Origin: Pseudoalteromonas luteoviolacea
GTDB lineage: Bacteria; Pseudomonadota; Gammaproteobacteria; Enterobacterales; Alteromonadaceae
DNA: 64,000 nucleotides
Direction of reading: 5' to 3'
NCBI RefSeq assembly: GCF_018100925.1
Contig: NZ_JAGJEH010000002.1
Coordinates: 496,001-560,000, forward strand
How positions within the stretch are numbered: the stretch's first letter is position 1; every line of letters begins with the position of its first letter. The notes beneath the pieces are model-generated. The model had not been told where the DNA came from. It was given only the letters and a program-made list of their open reading frames with translations, and ran no database searches. Below are positions 63,117-64,000 of this stretch, piece after piece. Position numbers and translations under genes: made by a program.

Positions 63117-63427
63117 ATCCTTTCTCATATGATTGTCTTTTCTTGATTATCAAAATAACAGACAAAATTCGTAGAAAAAATAAAATGAGACGAGGGGATT
63201 GATAAGAGCTCTGCTTATTATTTCTTTTTTCCTGAGGCTTTCAGGCTATGCACCAAAGCGCGCGAATTAGCGAGTGTCATTAGCAGTAAATTGATGAGGT
63301 TTGTATTAGACATAATGTGATATTGACAGTGCGCAGCACAATAATATAGTGAAGATGCAGTACCCACATTACGAACTATAAAAATTTAATATTAAATCCA
63401 ATTCAACAAAGGTTAAAAGGAGTTACA
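63117..63427. other. Divergent control region
   Basis: No gene is visible between the two divergently transcribed exported-protein genes. AT-rich, with AAAAGGAG just before the + strand start. No certain operator was found. Confidence 0.3.
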
Positions 63428-64000
63428 ATGATTAAGAGCCTATCTTTGGTTTGTGCGCTTGTGTCCATGTCAGCTATTTCAAGCGAAATTGTCTATGATA
63501 CAGATTTAGAAGCAGGTGCTAGCACTCAGTATAACCATGGTCCAATCAGTGAAGTTGTCGTTCAGAGTCGCAGAGCATTGCATATTTCAGCGCTATTTAC
63601 TGTCGCAACCCCTGACGCACAGTGTACCAGCGCGAGTATTATTAATGAAAATACATGGCAACCAATTGCAGAGCTGGCAATACAAGGCAATACTGCAATA
63701 AATGGCGCGCTTCCAGAAGGGGTTGAAAGCACGCCAAAGTCACTGAAAATTACATGCCATACTGCAAACCAAACTTATACGGTATACCACAAAGTTCCAG
63801 CTGCACCGCAAATAACTTGGCAGGGTGATGTAATCGCCTCCGGTTGGACATCTGGCAATCATGCTTGGTATTACAAAAACATCGATTATAGGTCAACAGC
63901 ATTTATCAATAATAATGCACCGGATGGTCAATGTAGTTATTCCAATTTAGTTGGTTTGACACCAAACGTAATTGAGAAAAAAGAGGGAACCCCGTTTAAC
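63428..64000 (+). CDS. Secreted protein, 3' end outside window
   Basis: From an ATG with AAAAGGAG ahead the frame stays open for 191 codons to the edge. It has a signal peptide (LSLVCALVSMSAISS) and beta-rich mature sequence with Cys in DAQCTSAS, KITCHTAN and DGQCSYSN, and a segment ASGWTSGNHAWYYKN. No known family can be placed on the visible part. It is probably a large secreted protein. Confidence 0.7.
   Translation, partial: MIKSLSLVCALVSMSAISSEIVYDTDLEAGASTQYNHGPISEVVVQSRRALHISALFTVATPDAQCTSASIINENTWQPIAELAIQGNTAINGALPEGVESTPKSLKITCHTANQTYTVYHKVPAAPQITWQGDVIASGWTSGNHAWYYKNIDYRSTAFINNNAPDGQCSYSNLVGLTPNVIEKKEGTPFN

Overview
The window looks like chromosomal DNA of a marine gammaproteobacterium, most likely Pseudoalteromonas or a close relative in the Alteromonadales. 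This is inferred from moderate AT richness, the style of the cassette repeats, a Vibrio/Shewanella/Pseudoalteromonas-type RAYT transposase with its GGGACAGGCACAAA motifs, a NaChBac-type sodium channel and many secreted hydrolases. No rRNA, tRNA, CRISPR array, phage module or integron integrase was found.

The first three quarters (about 0.3-49.5 kb) reads as a long, partly decayed integron-like cassette array. About fifty short genes, almost all on the + strand and usually 60-200 codons, are each followed or preceded by a roughly 80-120 bp imperfect palindrome. These begin near TAACAA or TAGCAAGCGCTT and end near GCGTTATG or GCGTTAGC, with a central AGCAGGCT...AGCCTGCT type stem, so they resemble attC sites. 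Cargo includes a YopT/C58-like cysteine protease, a nucleotidyltransferase, YciI, YbjQ, NADAR, VOC/AraC, GspG-like, DUF4431-like, Nudix and acetyltransferase proteins, serine hydrolases and many secreted or lipoprotein unknowns. Several cassettes are broken by in-frame stops or frameshifts. Inside the array lie a RAYT transposase with a tandemly duplicated 3' end (4.0-5.5 kb), a large Kelch lipoprotein (5.8-8.2 kb) and an opposite-strand pair, an FAD oxidoreductase and phosphoglycolate phosphatase (15.3-17.6 kb).

From about 40.7 kb gene size rises and strand use becomes mixed: sterol-desaturase-like enzyme, DJ-1/PfpI protein with an SD-masking hairpin, ToxR-like wHTH/beta-propeller regulator divergent from an NTF2-like protein, TPR lipoprotein, two XRE regulators, a TonB-domain lipoprotein and acetyltransferases.

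The last 11 kb is a normal chromosome segment rich in exported proteins: GEVED-zincin metalloprotease, a small secreted protein, an S12 serine hydrolase with a membrane tail, a large secreted protein with a possible lysozyme-like core, a voltage-gated sodium channel, an exported M20D amidohydrolase and the start of another secreted protein cut by the window edge. Two of these secreted-protein genes share an ATTGTAT/ATACAAT palindrome upstream, a possible common operator.
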